A stretch of DNA of 64,000 nucleotides from Stenomitos frigidus ULC18. GTDB taxonomy: Bacteria > Cyanobacteriota > Cyanobacteriia > Leptolyngbyales > Leptolyngbyaceae. Shown here in pieces: positions 10,101 to 19,092 of this stretch; position 1 is the stretch's first letter, and each line of letters begins with the position of its first letter. Where the stretch lies: assembly GCF_003003795.1 (NCBI RefSeq), contig NZ_PVWK01000017.1, forward strand, positions 175,185 to 239,184, written 5' to 3'. The position numbers and the translations under genes are program-made. Below the pieces are notes generated by a model. That model ran no database searches, was not told where the DNA came from, and saw only the letters and a list, made by a program, of their open reading frames with translations.

Positions 10101-10587
10101 TGAAGGTTCAGTCACGACAGTAAAAGTTTTACCAGATCAAAATCAGGTGATTTCTGCTTCAGCTGATGGAATGCTAAGAATCTGGAATATCCACACAGGA
10201 GAATGCCAGCTTTTGAAAAAAAGCCATAGTGCTCCAGTAACCAGTGTTGCAGTTACTCCAGATGGAATGTGGGTAGTATCTGCTTCAGCTGATAGAGCGG
10301 TAAAACTTTGGAACCTAGAGATTGGGTCGTGCGAACTCACACTGGGCAATCATGAAGCCTGGATACATTCTGTTGTGCTTACTTCAGACGGGCATTGGGC
10401 AGTGTCTGCTTCAGAAGATAAGACGCTAAAGCTATGGGATTTAAGACAAAGGGAATGTGCAGCGAGCTTTACTGGAGAGAGTAAGTTTAGAAGCTGTGCC
10501 ATTCTTGCGGATACCCAAACTATTTTTGCTGGAAATGACGCTGGTCAAGTACATACTTTCGAAATACTAAATTCTGAAAATGGCTGA
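7186..10587 (+). CDS. STAND P-loop ATPase with 14 WD40 repeats (NACHT-WD40 type)
   Basis: An 1133-aa protein. The Walker A motif is VGKPGAGKSAVAAYL (about residues 51-65), Walker B is ILILLDALDEAI (about residues 166-177), and a sensor-like segment follows (FLCTTRSEQRVW). Residues about 220-530 form the helical region typical of STAND ATPases. From about residue 545 to the end I count 14 WD40 units, most ending in SAS-D-TLKVWD-like blades, enough for two seven-bladed propellers. These proteins act as signal-sensing switches that oligomerise on ligand binding. There is no recognisable effector domain in the short N-terminus (about 45 residues), so the effector may be encoded nearby. The gene is AT-richer than the upstream cluster, suggesting a different source. 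Confidence 0.85.
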   Translation: MESSSIHRLSPISFDEVIHKLTEDFTGCEDIFNAIDRWLECQNERFFILVGKPGAGKSAVAAYLTKIRPDIVAHHFCIARRNNTIDPNSVLLSLAAQLVENLPGYAEALVNTITPLHLSVSVSIDIEIIRDSQVRGVIIEHLHTNNPGEALDIILHRPILAISSQIQEPILILLDALDEAIAFSSNDNLVRLLASANDLSSYVRFLCTTRSEQRVWSYLDISKIYRYDLKNQSSTIYRYINSRLSRNALQIKIQNLQNTREIFTNELLEKSQDNFLYVKLLLDEIESDRYSINELASLPSGLNKIYSEFINRSLEGVSRNYSKLILGILAVAREPLSQQQISQFTGVELEDVGEQIRVIRQFFDVFDSGLEEKYTLFHQSFRDYLIDSKNKPDFWCDPTRQHQRIVNFYWSDKKVWSQEHASDRYLWNYLPYHLSQATQDEQLRSLLLNFEWLQAKLNATNIHRLIADYDLLSNDQDLVLVQQALRLSIGVIEQDSRQLASQLLGRLITFPTKDIQLLIEQIAERQTAFPWFRCLTASLTPPGGALVGTCCGHNSYVSSIAWIPRQRQMVSASRDYTLRLWNVDSTQCLRVLKGHENWIRGVVVTSSGDYAISVSDDATVKQWDLKSGESQNILEAHNGDVTAIATGLDNDQVVVALSNHEVGIWQADSQQYGVCFQIPDRVITAITVLQNQRQIILVLDDCTFQLWDLLSKKHQRTFKKEHNGSITAVAFIPNENRVISASYDLTLKVWNLENGKVEQTLQGHFQPVSSVVIMLDGKRAISSSRDRTLRVWDLSTGECLSTFLAHQDWINCVTLVPDGCKVVSASDDGTLKVWDLEHTQQLLPIHHNNQINDLALTPNGSRLVSASRDKTLKAWNMKTEQLEHTFQGHEAQVMAVAVISDHQAISASADKTLKVWDLNTGSCLCTFKGHSSPINGVAVFRDGRTAISASLDKTLRLWDIATGKCQRIFEGHEGSVTTVKVLPDQNQVISASADGMLRIWNIHTGECQLLKKSHSAPVTSVAVTPDGMWVVSASADRAVKLWNLEIGSCELTLGNHEAWIHSVVLTSDGHWAVSASEDKTLKLWDLRQRECAASFTGESKFRSCAILADTQTIFAGNDAGQVHTFEILNSENG

Positions 10588-10854
10588 TTATGTCTTGCAA
10601 GTGTAGATTTCAGAATCGCCAATTGACTGGTACTCCAATAGGTTCTGAACAGACATACCTAACCCGAAAATATTTTTTGCTCAATTTCTGGTTATGTATA
10701 TAATTCAATAGAGAGAAATGTTTTTGTATAGCGCATTTTGTCTTCATAGTTTTTTGTAGAAATTTGTGTTGATAAATCTTTCGCTAAAAAATTATAGAAT
10801 TAAACTTATAGTTCTCATGATAAAAGCGCTTCAATTTCATTGGCGAGTGCTGAT

Positions 10855-11589
10855 ATGAATCTTCTTTTGCCTAATCAGGTTCGCAGATGTGGTTTTTCAA
10901 TTATCTATTTACTACCCATAGTGTGTGGATTGCTTTTGGTAGAACCAGTCAAAAGTGCTCCATATTTAGAGTCTGGTGATAGTGGAGGAAGTGTAATTGA
11001 ACTTCAGAAAGCTCTATCTCAGAAAGGTTTTTATACCGGTTCGCTGGATGGATATTATGGTGAAGAGACTAAACAAGCTGTTATTAAGTTTCAGCAGGTA
11101 AATCATTTATCTCTAGACGGTATTGCCGGGGGACAAACACAGTCGGTGCTTCAAGGTGGGTTGTCCCTTGCACCTCAGACTGTTGCTGCTCAAGCATTTA
11201 GCCAAGCAGGTGCTGGATCTCCCGGAAGTATTTTTGCAGGTCTCAGTACCAGCGAAATTCTGGGTTTAATTACTTTTTCTGGAGTGATTGCATCAGTTGC
11301 CTTTCAATCAGGTGCATCTAGAAAAGTCGGGAACCTGCCGTTCAAGCAACGATTTGAGCTTTGTTTCAGGGAGAGACATCTTGCAGATCTGGGGCTTTTC
11401 GATATAGATACACCAAAGCCTGAAATTGCATTGATTCACGAGAAAACTAAACTTTCAGCCAACAGCGCTACATCAACTGGCAACATCTCCATCACTGATC
11501 CTGCCCCTCCAAAAGGGGAGTATACTTATGTTGTTGAAGGTATATATAACGGTGAGAAGGTTACTCGAAAAGGAACATTTAAACTTTAG
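10855..11589 (+). CDS. Exported protein with peptidoglycan-binding domain (PG_binding_1)
   Basis: The ATG at 10855 is preferred over an in-frame TTG at 10840. From it the protein has a typical signal peptide: a basic start, a hydrophobic core (IIYLLPIVCGLLLV) and a likely cleavage after VKSA. Mature residues about 32-95 match the peptidoglycan-binding repeat family: a G-x-V-xx-LQ-xx-L core, then GFYTGSLDGYYGEETKQAV and FQQVNHL. A second hydrophobic segment (about residues 130-150) may be a transmembrane helix. The C-terminal 90 residues are unassigned and end in a beta-rich segment. It follows the WD40 protein by 267 bp on the same strand. A link is possible but not shown; it may simply be an envelope protein. 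Confidence 0.7.
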   Translation: MNLLLPNQVRRCGFSIIYLLPIVCGLLLVEPVKSAPYLESGDSGGSVIELQKALSQKGFYTGSLDGYYGEETKQAVIKFQQVNHLSLDGIAGGQTQSVLQGGLSLAPQTVAAQAFSQAGAGSPGSIFAGLSTSEILGLITFSGVIASVAFQSGASRKVGNLPFKQRFELCFRERHLADLGLFDIDTPKPEIALIHEKTKLSANSATSTGNISITDPAPPKGEYTYVVEGIYNGEKVTRKGTFKL

Positions 11590-11600
11590 GATCGAGTAAC

Positions 11601-12569
11601 TCAGATTTCATGATTTGGAGTGTTACTTTGTAATCTGATCCCAACAATCTTTGAGCTTTTCACTGTTTCTGTTTTTTGTCCAACCTTCATGCTCCCTGAT
11701 TGGGAATTATCAGCGTCGATTCCTACTACATCTGAATTTTCCAAAGTTCCGAATTCCATTTGCACTTCAGCGTTTATAGGTTCTTGCTGTGGATTATTCA
11801 TATTAGAGGATAAATCTGATAATTGAAACTTTCCTAGTATTTCGAAAGCGAATGCGCTGGCATAATAAGAAGCCTTTTCCTGGCGAATCTGTTCTGATTC
11901 CAGAGAATCGTCATTCTTGCCTTCGATTAAGTCAGAAACTCCTCGAATCACGATCGCCTTCATCTCAGGATAAGCAAACACTGCACTCAAGAAGCCAAAT
12001 CCTTCCATCTCAACTGCTATCGCATCGTTATAACGCGCCCTGATGAAGTTAAAAACATCTGATTCTTTCGAGGCAACCACCTTCTCCCCAGCAGCAATAG
12101 GACCTACAAACACACGGGGTTGTGAAGCTGGACTGCTGCTAGATAGCCGCCTTAACCACTCGCCTTTTCTTGCCTCTGCTCTAGCACGCGCCACTAATGC
12201 ATGAGCCGATTGCCCTAACGCAGGGCGGGTGAAGAATTGTTTGTTTATCTTACCGGACTCATAACTATAAACTTGTGTCGCTGCCACCACATCTCCGATC
12301 GCAACGTCTTTGATGCCTCCCGCGATGCCCACAAAGAAAAGGATGTCCGGTTTGAAATAGGTGATCGCCCTTTCCGCTTCGATGGCGGCTCCCGCATTAC
12401 CTGCTCCTACCTCGGCAATCCCGACTTCCCACACCTGCTCATTTTCGACGAATTTTCCTCGCTCGTAAATAGTTCCTTGAGGATGCATCTCCTCCTGAAG
12501 ATCAATCAGATGGGCACGAACCGCTTGGTATTCGACAGGAAGGGCGGTGAGAATAACGGCACGGGGCAT
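11601..12569 (-). CDS. MTA/SAH nucleosidase-like effector (PNP_UDP_1 family), 322 aa
   Basis: The phosphorylase/nucleosidase domain fills residues about 1-245. Visible active-site elements are an N-terminal Glu in TALPVEYQAV, VGIAGGIKDVAIGDVV (phosphate/ribose loop), IAVEMEGFGFLSA (ribose-binding Glu pair) and RGVSDL (catalytic Asp). A further 75 residues form a polar low-complexity tail with no known domain (GTLENSDVVGID and similar), possibly an interaction segment. In conflict systems this domain is a stand-alone or fused effector thought to cleave nucleosides or cofactors such as SAM derivatives or NAD. Three relatives lie in the next 14 kb on the same strand. The housekeeping MTA/SAH nucleosidase is shorter (about 230 aa) and lacks the tail, so an effector role is more likely. 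Confidence 0.78.
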   Translation of the reverse strand: MPRAVILTALPVEYQAVRAHLIDLQEEMHPQGTIYERGKFVENEQVWEVGIAEVGAGNAGAAIEAERAITYFKPDILFFVGIAGGIKDVAIGDVVAATQVYSYESGKINKQFFTRPALGQSAHALVARARAEARKGEWLRRLSSSSPASQPRVFVGPIAAGEKVVASKESDVFNFIRARYNDAIAVEMEGFGFLSAVFAYPEMKAIVIRGVSDLIEGKNDDSLESEQIRQEKASYYASAFAFEILGKFQLSDLSSNMNNPQQEPINAEVQMEFGTLENSDVVGIDADNSQSGSMKVGQKTETVKSSKIVGIRLQSNTPNHEI

Positions 12570-12983
12570 AGTTTTTCGTGATGGCTCTTTTTTCTTATTT
12601 TGACTTTTTTATCCGCGATCGCCCAGATTTCGATCGCTGCATCGGAATTTCCTGAGACCTGTTGCCTTTCAACAGAAAAATCTCTGAAAGCCTTACACCG
12701 TATACTCGACTTTAGTCATTTACGAGCTTGCTGGGTTGCAGCAGCATCAGGGTTTCATGGAATGACCGGGGATTAAAACCGGACTACCCATTTGAGGCAC
12801 TCCGGCTTAACTCTAAATCTTGCCTTGTAAGGGTTTCAGAATTTTGCTTCCAAATTACTCTGATCCGCGCTGAGATCGCGATTGGAGACAACGAGTCCCA
12901 AAAATCTAAAATGGCTAAAGTCGAGGTATAGGTTGCGGTCTTCGGTAATGAAAATCGCATGAAAAGCTTATTATGAATGGGTT
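12570..12983. other. Intergenic, about 410 bp, probably decayed sequence
   Basis: No gene is supported. The stretch lies between the intact nucleosidase gene and the nucleosidase fragment at 12984-13217. It may hold further decayed sequence of that paralogue, but I could not read conserved nucleosidase motifs in it. Confidence 0.35.
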
Positions 12984-13217
12984 TCACGGCTTTTTAAGCC
13001 TTATAAAGAAACAGGTCTCTGCATTGACTTCGGTGATCGCTACTTCCCATGTCTGCTCAGTTGCAGAAAGCTGTCCTAATTCATAAACTGTCCCCTGAGA
13101 ATGCGTTTCCTCTTCAAGGTCTGTCAAATGGGCACGGATAGCCTGATAATCATCAGGATGAGCGGTTAAGATGACTGCACGAGGTATCTCTGGTACCCTT
13201 GTATTACTGCCTGCCAC
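12984..13217 (-). pseudogene. 5' fragment of a nucleosidase-domain gene
   Basis: This 77-codon frame starts with a nucleosidase N-terminus close to its neighbours: PRAVILTAHPDDYQAIRAHL, followed by GTVYELGQL and WEVAITEVNAE. It then leaves the family in unrelated residues and stops. The phosphate loop, the Glu pair and the catalytic Asp are all missing. The sequence fits a truncated third tandem paralogue between the genes at 11601 and 13487. The nearby gene arrangement suggests duplication followed by deletion. Confidence 0.75.
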
Positions 13218-13486
13218 ACTATTTTGCTAGGGCTTGAAAATTTGCCCACTGACATCACTGATTTACTCCTCAAATGGAAACACGCTTGCGTTTTATCGAT
13301 TCTCAAGCGCACCGTTGCAAACGACAAATGTCCGAAAATATTCACCCGTCTTTAACGGTAGGAATTATCATTTTCAGTCACGACTGGGCAGTTAATCTGG
13401 CAGCAGAATCTGTAGGGGAGAAATGCGTTCTACGTGCATGAGATCTTTAAGCAAAGATACTTCTAGTTCAATCAATTCTTTCAGAG

Positions 13487-16400
13487 TTAAGTAACTTGAT
13501 CATCTTCCACTCGCACAGGTTTTCCAACAAGCTTCATAACAGCCATAACTAATTTACTTGGAGGATTTACTGGTTTTGGTAAGTGCATTTGGAATCCAAC
13601 TGAAATTGCACGTTGCTGATCCGGCTCTCTGGCGTACGCTGTTAAAGCAATCGCTGGAATTTGACCGCCCTGTTCTGGAGCAAGTTGTCTAACCTTCTGT
13701 ATTAGGCTGTAGCCATCTTCTCCTGGCATCCAAATATCACTAACAAGTACATCTGGTTTAAATTGCTGAAGTGAATCAAGTGCCTCACTTACTGATGAAG
13801 CTGTAATTACTTGGGCTCCAAACTGTTCTAGAGTGAAAGCAGAAACTTCTAACGAATCCAAAATGTCATCTACTATTAAGACGCATACACTAGAAAGGCT
13901 TAAATAAGCATTTTTGCCATAGTCAGAAGACAGTGGTTCGTTCGACTCACAATTTATTTCAGGGGGATTATCTGCAACTAACTCATTTTGATTAGTTTCA
14001 AAGTGTTCCTTATTCAAATTAGTAAGTGATTGCTTATCCAAAGCTTTAAGATCCTTATACTTTTGCTTTTCAGATTCAGATTCCGTCGATTTTTGTTGCT
14101 CATCTCTATTAACCTCTGGCTGGTGAATTTCAAGTTTTTTCTTCTCCGTCTCTTCAGTAAGAGTCTTCTGATCTTGGGGAGGTTTTTGTTCTAGTACTTG
14201 TATGATTGTTGCTATCAATAGCTCAGGGTTAACGGGTTTGGAAACAGATTGTTGAAAGCCAGCCGCAAAAACATGTTGCTGATCGATTTCTCCAGCATAG
14301 GCAGTAAGAGCAACCGCAGGTGCAGACCCACCTTGTTCGGGTGATCGATTGCGAATCTGCTGCATCAACGTATAACCATCCATATCCGGCATGCTAATAT
14401 CACTGATGAAAACATCTGGTTGAAACTGAAGCAAAACGTCCAGAGCTTCGTCTGCAGAAACCGCTGAGATGACAGTTGCTCCTACCTCTTCTAATAGGAG
14501 AACAATAAAGTCTCGGGTATTGGCATCATTATCCACTACTAAAACTTGAACTCCCTTCAAATTAAGTGCTGGCTTTAATGAGTGAGAACTTGGATTAACC
14601 ACAGATTGAGAGTGCATCAGTGGCAACCAGACAGTAAATGTAGATCCTAATCCTTCACCGGGACTATCGGCTTGAATCGTTCCCCCATGTAGTTCAAGCA
14701 GGTGACGGACGATCGCCAGTCCTAATCCTAGCCCGCCAAACTTACGAGTTGTAGTGCTATCTGCCTGCCGAAAAGACTCAAAAACATGGGGTAAGAATTC
14801 AGAGGAGATTCCCTTGCCAGTATCGCTAACGGTGATTTGAACATAAGTGGAGGGGTGGAAAGTAGAGGCGGTATAGGCATTTGAAGCTTCCCCATTCCCA
14901 ACTTCATCTAATCGCACCTCAACTCGACCGCCTGCTGAAGTAAATTTAATTGCATTTGTGAGCAAGTTCCATACTACTTGCTGCAAGCGAGTTGAGTCAC
15001 CTAAGACCAGTCCCACTTCCTCATCTAGCTTTGTCTCGAGCTGAATCGACTTTGCCTCTGCTGATAGTCGCACGGTTTCGATCGATGCTTCGATGGTTAA
15101 TGCTAAATTTACCGGACTAACCGTCAGATTGAGCTTACCCTGCAGAATTCGGGAAACATCGAGCAAATCCTCGATGAGTTGGGTTTGAAGTTCTGCATTT
15201 CGCTCAATAGTCTCTAGTCCATGCTGAATCCTATCTTCACTTAACTCAGAATTTCTCAGTATTTTTGACCAACCTATAATTGAATTGAGTGGTGTTCTTA
15301 ATTCATGGGAAAGCACTGCCAAAAATTCATCTTTGATACGATTGGCACGTTCGGCTTCGCCTCTGGCGGCTTGTTCTTGCGCTAATAGAATCTCCCGTTC
15401 TTGCTCGGCACGTTTGCGATCGCTAATGTCCTTGAACAGGATGGCAACTTTGTGGCTCTCTGTCTCCCCAATCCGAAAGGCATACACGTCAAACCAGCGA
15501 TTCATCGTATCAGAGCCAGCTTCAAAGCGGACGGGTTCACCTGTATGAGCCACTCTACCGTAGATTTCAAACCAATGTGCTTCTAGATCAGGCAATAGCT
15601 GGCGCGCTGTTTCACCCTCTACTTGCGCGAGTCCTGTTTGCTGCGAAAAGGCGGGGTTTGCTTCTAGGAAGCGGTAATCGATCGGTGTATTGGCGGCATC
15701 AAACATCACTTCAATTAGGCAAAAGCCATCCTCCATCGATTCGAACAGGAGACGATAGCGTTTTTCTGTTTGGCGCAGGGCTATCTCAACTTCTTTGAAT
15801 TCTTGATTCTCCTTAGCAATTCGCTCAGTTTTCTGTCGCAACATGCTCTCTAACTGTCTACGTTCAGTTAAATCGAGAACAAGTGCAAAGAAAGTATTTT
15901 TCTTCTCTCCTCGAAGAGAATAGCTGATTTTTACCGATGCACGGCTGCCATCTTTACGAATGAACTCCTTCTCATATGGTGTACATTCGCCTCTTTGGTT
16001 TGCTTCAGCAAGCCGCTGTTCATCGATGTAAAGATATTCGTTTGGAGTAATATCTGTCCAACGCAAGTTATTGCCAACAAATTCTTCACGAGAATACCCT
16101 AAAATTTGAAGAAATTGATCATTGGCTTCTTTAATATCTCCGTCAATTTGTGCAATGAATGTTCCAATAAAACTACTTGATTGTAAGCCCTCTTCTTCTC
16201 TTGTTTTTTTGTAATCTACACTTCGTTTATGAAAATCTTTGATTTGAAGCGGTAAAAGTGCTTCTAGCTCTGACCATCGATTTTGGGTTTGAGCAAGCAA
16301 ACCTCCCATTAGTAGAAATTGGTCTTCCTGCTGATTGTTTAGCCACTCTTGATAAACATCTCGTACTCGATCAATTAATCGTCTCAAATCACGATCTTCT

Positions 16401-18361
16401 TTTCTCCATTGAGTAAATCGATGCCATCCCTCAATTAATGCTTCATGAGAAAGATCAACCCAAGCATTTTCATCGCCACCTGTTACCAGTAATCGCTCTC
16501 GCACCAGTCTGTCCAAGACTCGGGCAATCATTCGTTGATCTTCTGTCTTGTCATCCACAATTGCCAGCAAATCTGCTTTTACTTGTCGCTGTCGAGTATC
16601 TTTCGTCTCAACCCCAGTTCGCACCAAACTCAGGAGAATTCGTTTAACCCAAAGCTGTCCTTGTTCCCCAAACCGTTTGCCAATCTCAGAATATAGTGCG
16701 TCTGCTCGCTGGTTTAAGGCTCCAGCTAATCGTCCCAAGTTTCGATACTGTGTCAGGGTTAGTTGATGTTCTTGCTCCGTCGCCAACTTCCATAACTCTG
16801 TGAGGGTAAATTGTAGCAGTGGTAAACATTCTGGCTCTTGGCGCATATCCTCCAAAATAACTTCCACTAACCTATCTTCTAACTCATAGCCCTGAATTTC
16901 AGCGGGATGGATGATAACTTCCCGTAGCTCTTCCTGATTCAATACTGGCAAGTAAAGGGCTTGTTGCTGAATCAATTGCGTTAGTGACTCATATCTAAGG
17001 CAAGCAGAAATAAAATCTGCTCGTATAATCACTACTACGGTTAGTTTCGCTGAATGTAATTCTGCAATTTGAGTGAGGAGTTGTATGAAGCGGTCCCTCT
17101 GAGCTTCTTTGCTCGAAGGGCATAGAGTAAAGACTTCCTCAAATTGATCTACGACTAGTAAGATCCTTTCCATCTCTACTAATTTAGTAGCTATAGTCTC
17201 TAAACCTTTAGGAGCGTTATCAATTGCCTCATAAAGCTGTATCAGGTCTTCAGGTTCATCCTGAAACAAAGATCTTAATGCTTGCTTTAACTGCCCTAAT
17301 GGGTCAATAGAGGGCGTTATAGGGGGAAGTATCCGCCAATTCTCCTTTGATCTTAAGCAGGAAATTAATCCTGCTCGAACCAAAGATGACTTTCCACTAC
17401 CCGAATTACCAATAACTGGAACAAAGCTCGCCTGCTCCAGTTTCTGCCTTAGAATTTTAACGATTCTCCTACGCCCAAAGAAGAAATCTTTTGTGGTTTC
17501 ATCGAAGAATCGTATACCTTGATATGGACAGGTTTCACTAACAAAGTGCTGAACGCGTTGAGTTGGAGTATTGGTAGCAGGGAGAAGCAATCTCTCTGTA
17601 GATTGTTCGACAGATGTCTTCGCTAATATCTCAAAAGCAAACGCACTAGCATTGCAAGATGCCTTTTGCTGCCGCTCCTCTTCAGTGCCTTCCGCAGGGT
17701 CATTTGCATTCTTGTCCTTGATCAGATCAGAGATGCCCCGAATCACGATCGCTTTGATGTTAGGGTAGGCAAAAGCTGCGCTTAGAAAACCAAAACCTTC
17801 CATCTCAACAGCGATCGCATCGTTGTAACTCGCTCTAACGAAGTTGAAAATTTCCGATTCTTTAGAAGCAATTACTTTCTCCCCAGCAGCAATGGGAGCT
17901 ATAAACGCATGAGGCTGTGAAATCGGACTGGTCGTTAACCGTTGCAACCACTCTCCTTTTCTTGCTTCTGCTCTGGCGCGTTGTACTAATGCGTGAGTAG
18001 ATAATCCTAAGGCGGGTCGAGTAAAGAACTGCTTTTCTACCTCACCTGATTCATAGGCGTAAACCTTTGTCGCAGCTACCACATCACCAATCGCAACGTC
18101 TTTAACTCCTCCGGCAATACCTACAAAGAAAAGGATATCAGGTTGGAAGTGAGCGATCGCCCGTTCTGCTTCTACAGCTGCCCCAGCATTGCCTGCCCCG
18201 ACCTCGGCAATACCGACTTCCCATGCCTGTCCATTTTCGACAAACTTTCCTCGCTCGTAAATAGTTCCTTGAGGATGCATCTCCTCCTGAAGGTCGGTCA
18301 GATAGTGACGGACAGCCAGGTACTCTACAGCAAGGGCAGTGAGAATAACGGCACGGGGCAT
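13487..18361 (-). CDS. Giant fusion: nucleosidase, STAND NTPase, two PAS, histidine kinase, two receiver domains
   Basis: A single 1624-aa frame. Order: (1) nucleosidase domain, residues about 1-250, with TALAVEYLAV, AVEMEGFGF and RGISDL intact; (2) STAND NTPase of the nSTAND1 type, about 285-700, with Walker A VIGNSGSGKSSLVRAG and Walker B LLVVDQFEEVF; (3) a PAS domain about 735-850 ending ALVLDLTERRQLE; (4) a second PAS about 875-1000; (5) HisKA with the phospho-acceptor His in LSHELRTPLNSI; (6) HATPase_c with NLLTNAIKFTSAGG, SDTGKGIS and GGLGLGLAIV; (7) a receiver with DISMPDMDGY; (8) a charged linker rich in Gln, Glu and Lys; (9) a second receiver with DIWMPGEDGY. The fusion joins an effector, a STAND switch and a hybrid phosphorelay in one chain. 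Phospho-control of the STAND/nucleosidase part is inferred. No premature stop or frameshift is visible. Confidence 0.88.
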   Translation of the reverse strand: MPRAVILTALAVEYLAVRHYLTDLQEEMHPQGTIYERGKFVENGQAWEVGIAEVGAGNAGAAVEAERAIAHFQPDILFFVGIAGGVKDVAIGDVVAATKVYAYESGEVEKQFFTRPALGLSTHALVQRARAEARKGEWLQRLTTSPISQPHAFIAPIAAGEKVIASKESEIFNFVRASYNDAIAVEMEGFGFLSAAFAYPNIKAIVIRGISDLIKDKNANDPAEGTEEERQQKASCNASAFAFEILAKTSVEQSTERLLLPATNTPTQRVQHFVSETCPYQGIRFFDETTKDFFFGRRRIVKILRQKLEQASFVPVIGNSGSGKSSLVRAGLISCLRSKENWRILPPITPSIDPLGQLKQALRSLFQDEPEDLIQLYEAIDNAPKGLETIATKLVEMERILLVVDQFEEVFTLCPSSKEAQRDRFIQLLTQIAELHSAKLTVVVIIRADFISACLRYESLTQLIQQQALYLPVLNQEELREVIIHPAEIQGYELEDRLVEVILEDMRQEPECLPLLQFTLTELWKLATEQEHQLTLTQYRNLGRLAGALNQRADALYSEIGKRFGEQGQLWVKRILLSLVRTGVETKDTRQRQVKADLLAIVDDKTEDQRMIARVLDRLVRERLLVTGGDENAWVDLSHEALIEGWHRFTQWRKEDRDLRRLIDRVRDVYQEWLNNQQEDQFLLMGGLLAQTQNRWSELEALLPLQIKDFHKRSVDYKKTREEEGLQSSSFIGTFIAQIDGDIKEANDQFLQILGYSREEFVGNNLRWTDITPNEYLYIDEQRLAEANQRGECTPYEKEFIRKDGSRASVKISYSLRGEKKNTFFALVLDLTERRQLESMLRQKTERIAKENQEFKEVEIALRQTEKRYRLLFESMEDGFCLIEVMFDAANTPIDYRFLEANPAFSQQTGLAQVEGETARQLLPDLEAHWFEIYGRVAHTGEPVRFEAGSDTMNRWFDVYAFRIGETESHKVAILFKDISDRKRAEQEREILLAQEQAARGEAERANRIKDEFLAVLSHELRTPLNSIIGWSKILRNSELSEDRIQHGLETIERNAELQTQLIEDLLDVSRILQGKLNLTVSPVNLALTIEASIETVRLSAEAKSIQLETKLDEEVGLVLGDSTRLQQVVWNLLTNAIKFTSAGGRVEVRLDEVGNGEASNAYTASTFHPSTYVQITVSDTGKGISSEFLPHVFESFRQADSTTTRKFGGLGLGLAIVRHLLELHGGTIQADSPGEGLGSTFTVWLPLMHSQSVVNPSSHSLKPALNLKGVQVLVVDNDANTRDFIVLLLEEVGATVISAVSADEALDVLLQFQPDVFISDISMPDMDGYTLMQQIRNRSPEQGGSAPAVALTAYAGEIDQQHVFAAGFQQSVSKPVNPELLIATIIQVLEQKPPQDQKTLTEETEKKKLEIHQPEVNRDEQQKSTESESEKQKYKDLKALDKQSLTNLNKEHFETNQNELVADNPPEINCESNEPLSSDYGKNAYLSLSSVCVLIVDDILDSLEVSAFTLEQFGAQVITASSVSEALDSLQQFKPDVLVSDIWMPGEDGYSLIQKVRQLAPEQGGQIPAIALTAYAREPDQQRAISVGFQMHLPKPVNPPSKLVMAVMKLVGKPVRVEDDQVT

Positions 18362-18493
18362 GATTTTCGTGACGGCTTATTTTCTCTTATTTTGGCTTTT
18401 TTAGGAGCGATCGCCCAGTTTTCTGGTGTTGCTGGTGTTCGTTTCGCCAATCAGCCAAAATAGCAGAGCAGGGCTACAGTGCAGGATGCCGCC

Positions 18494-19045
18494 ATGAGTG
18501 ACAAAGACCCGGTGCTCGAAATCTTTTTTAAGGAATATGACAAGCTGAAGTCGGAGCAGGCTCAGCGGATTGGCTTTCGGGACAACCTGCTTTACGTCAC
18601 ACTGGGCTTATTGGGGACAGTCGTCTCCTTTGCGGTTTCTAACCCCTCTAACTACTATGCCTTTCTCGTCATCCCGTGGGTATGCCTGATTTTGGGCTGG
18701 ACTTACCTGGTTAACGATGAGAAAATTTCAGCGATCGGCAGGTACATCCGCCTCACCCTGGTAGAAAGGGTGAAAGAAAAGACGGGCTACAGCGATCTGG
18801 AGTCACTGTTTGGCTGGGAGATTGCTCATCGGAGCGACCCACGACGGATGCGGCGCAAGGTTCAGCAGTTGATTGTGGATGAAATCACGTTTGTCGTTTC
18901 GGGGCTGATTGCGCTGGCAGCCTTCTGGTTCCTGGTGCCCAAGCCGCCTGTAGGGGTGACGCTTCTGTCCTGGGTGGAGCTTCTCCTTCTAATTGTGTTG
19001 GGGGTTGAAACGTTCATTTATGCTGACCTGGCAAAGGGGCGCTGA
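18494..19045 (+). CDS. Four-helix membrane protein, unknown function
   Basis: ATG at 18494 gives MSDKDPVLEIFFKEYDKLK, a soluble helix of about 35 residues. Two hydrophobic segments follow (LLYVTLGLLGTVVSFAV and AFLVIPWVCLILGWTYLV), then a charged cytosolic loop of about 60 residues, then two more (TFVVSGLIALAAFWFLV and LLSWVELLLLIVLGVETFIY). An in-frame GTG at 18479 is an alternative start. It is transcribed divergently from the giant fusion gene, whose start is 133 bp away. Small proteins with paired membrane helices commonly accompany STAND and nucleotide-signalling systems as pore-forming effectors. Here that role is only a possibility. Confidence 0.65.
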   Translation: MSDKDPVLEIFFKEYDKLKSEQAQRIGFRDNLLYVTLGLLGTVVSFAVSNPSNYYAFLVIPWVCLILGWTYLVNDEKISAIGRYIRLTLVERVKEKTGYSDLESLFGWEIAHRSDPRRMRRKVQQLIVDEITFVVSGLIALAAFWFLVPKPPVGVTLLSWVELLLLIVLGVETFIYADLAKGR

Positions 19046-19092
19046 CCTTGAGCCTGGGTGGATGATTCAGCCGTGAACAAAAGGGTTCTGTG

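Noticed and set aside
16438..18463. Several plus-strand frames opposite the giant fusion gene
   Set aside because: All are shadows of a frame with complete, recognisable domains.
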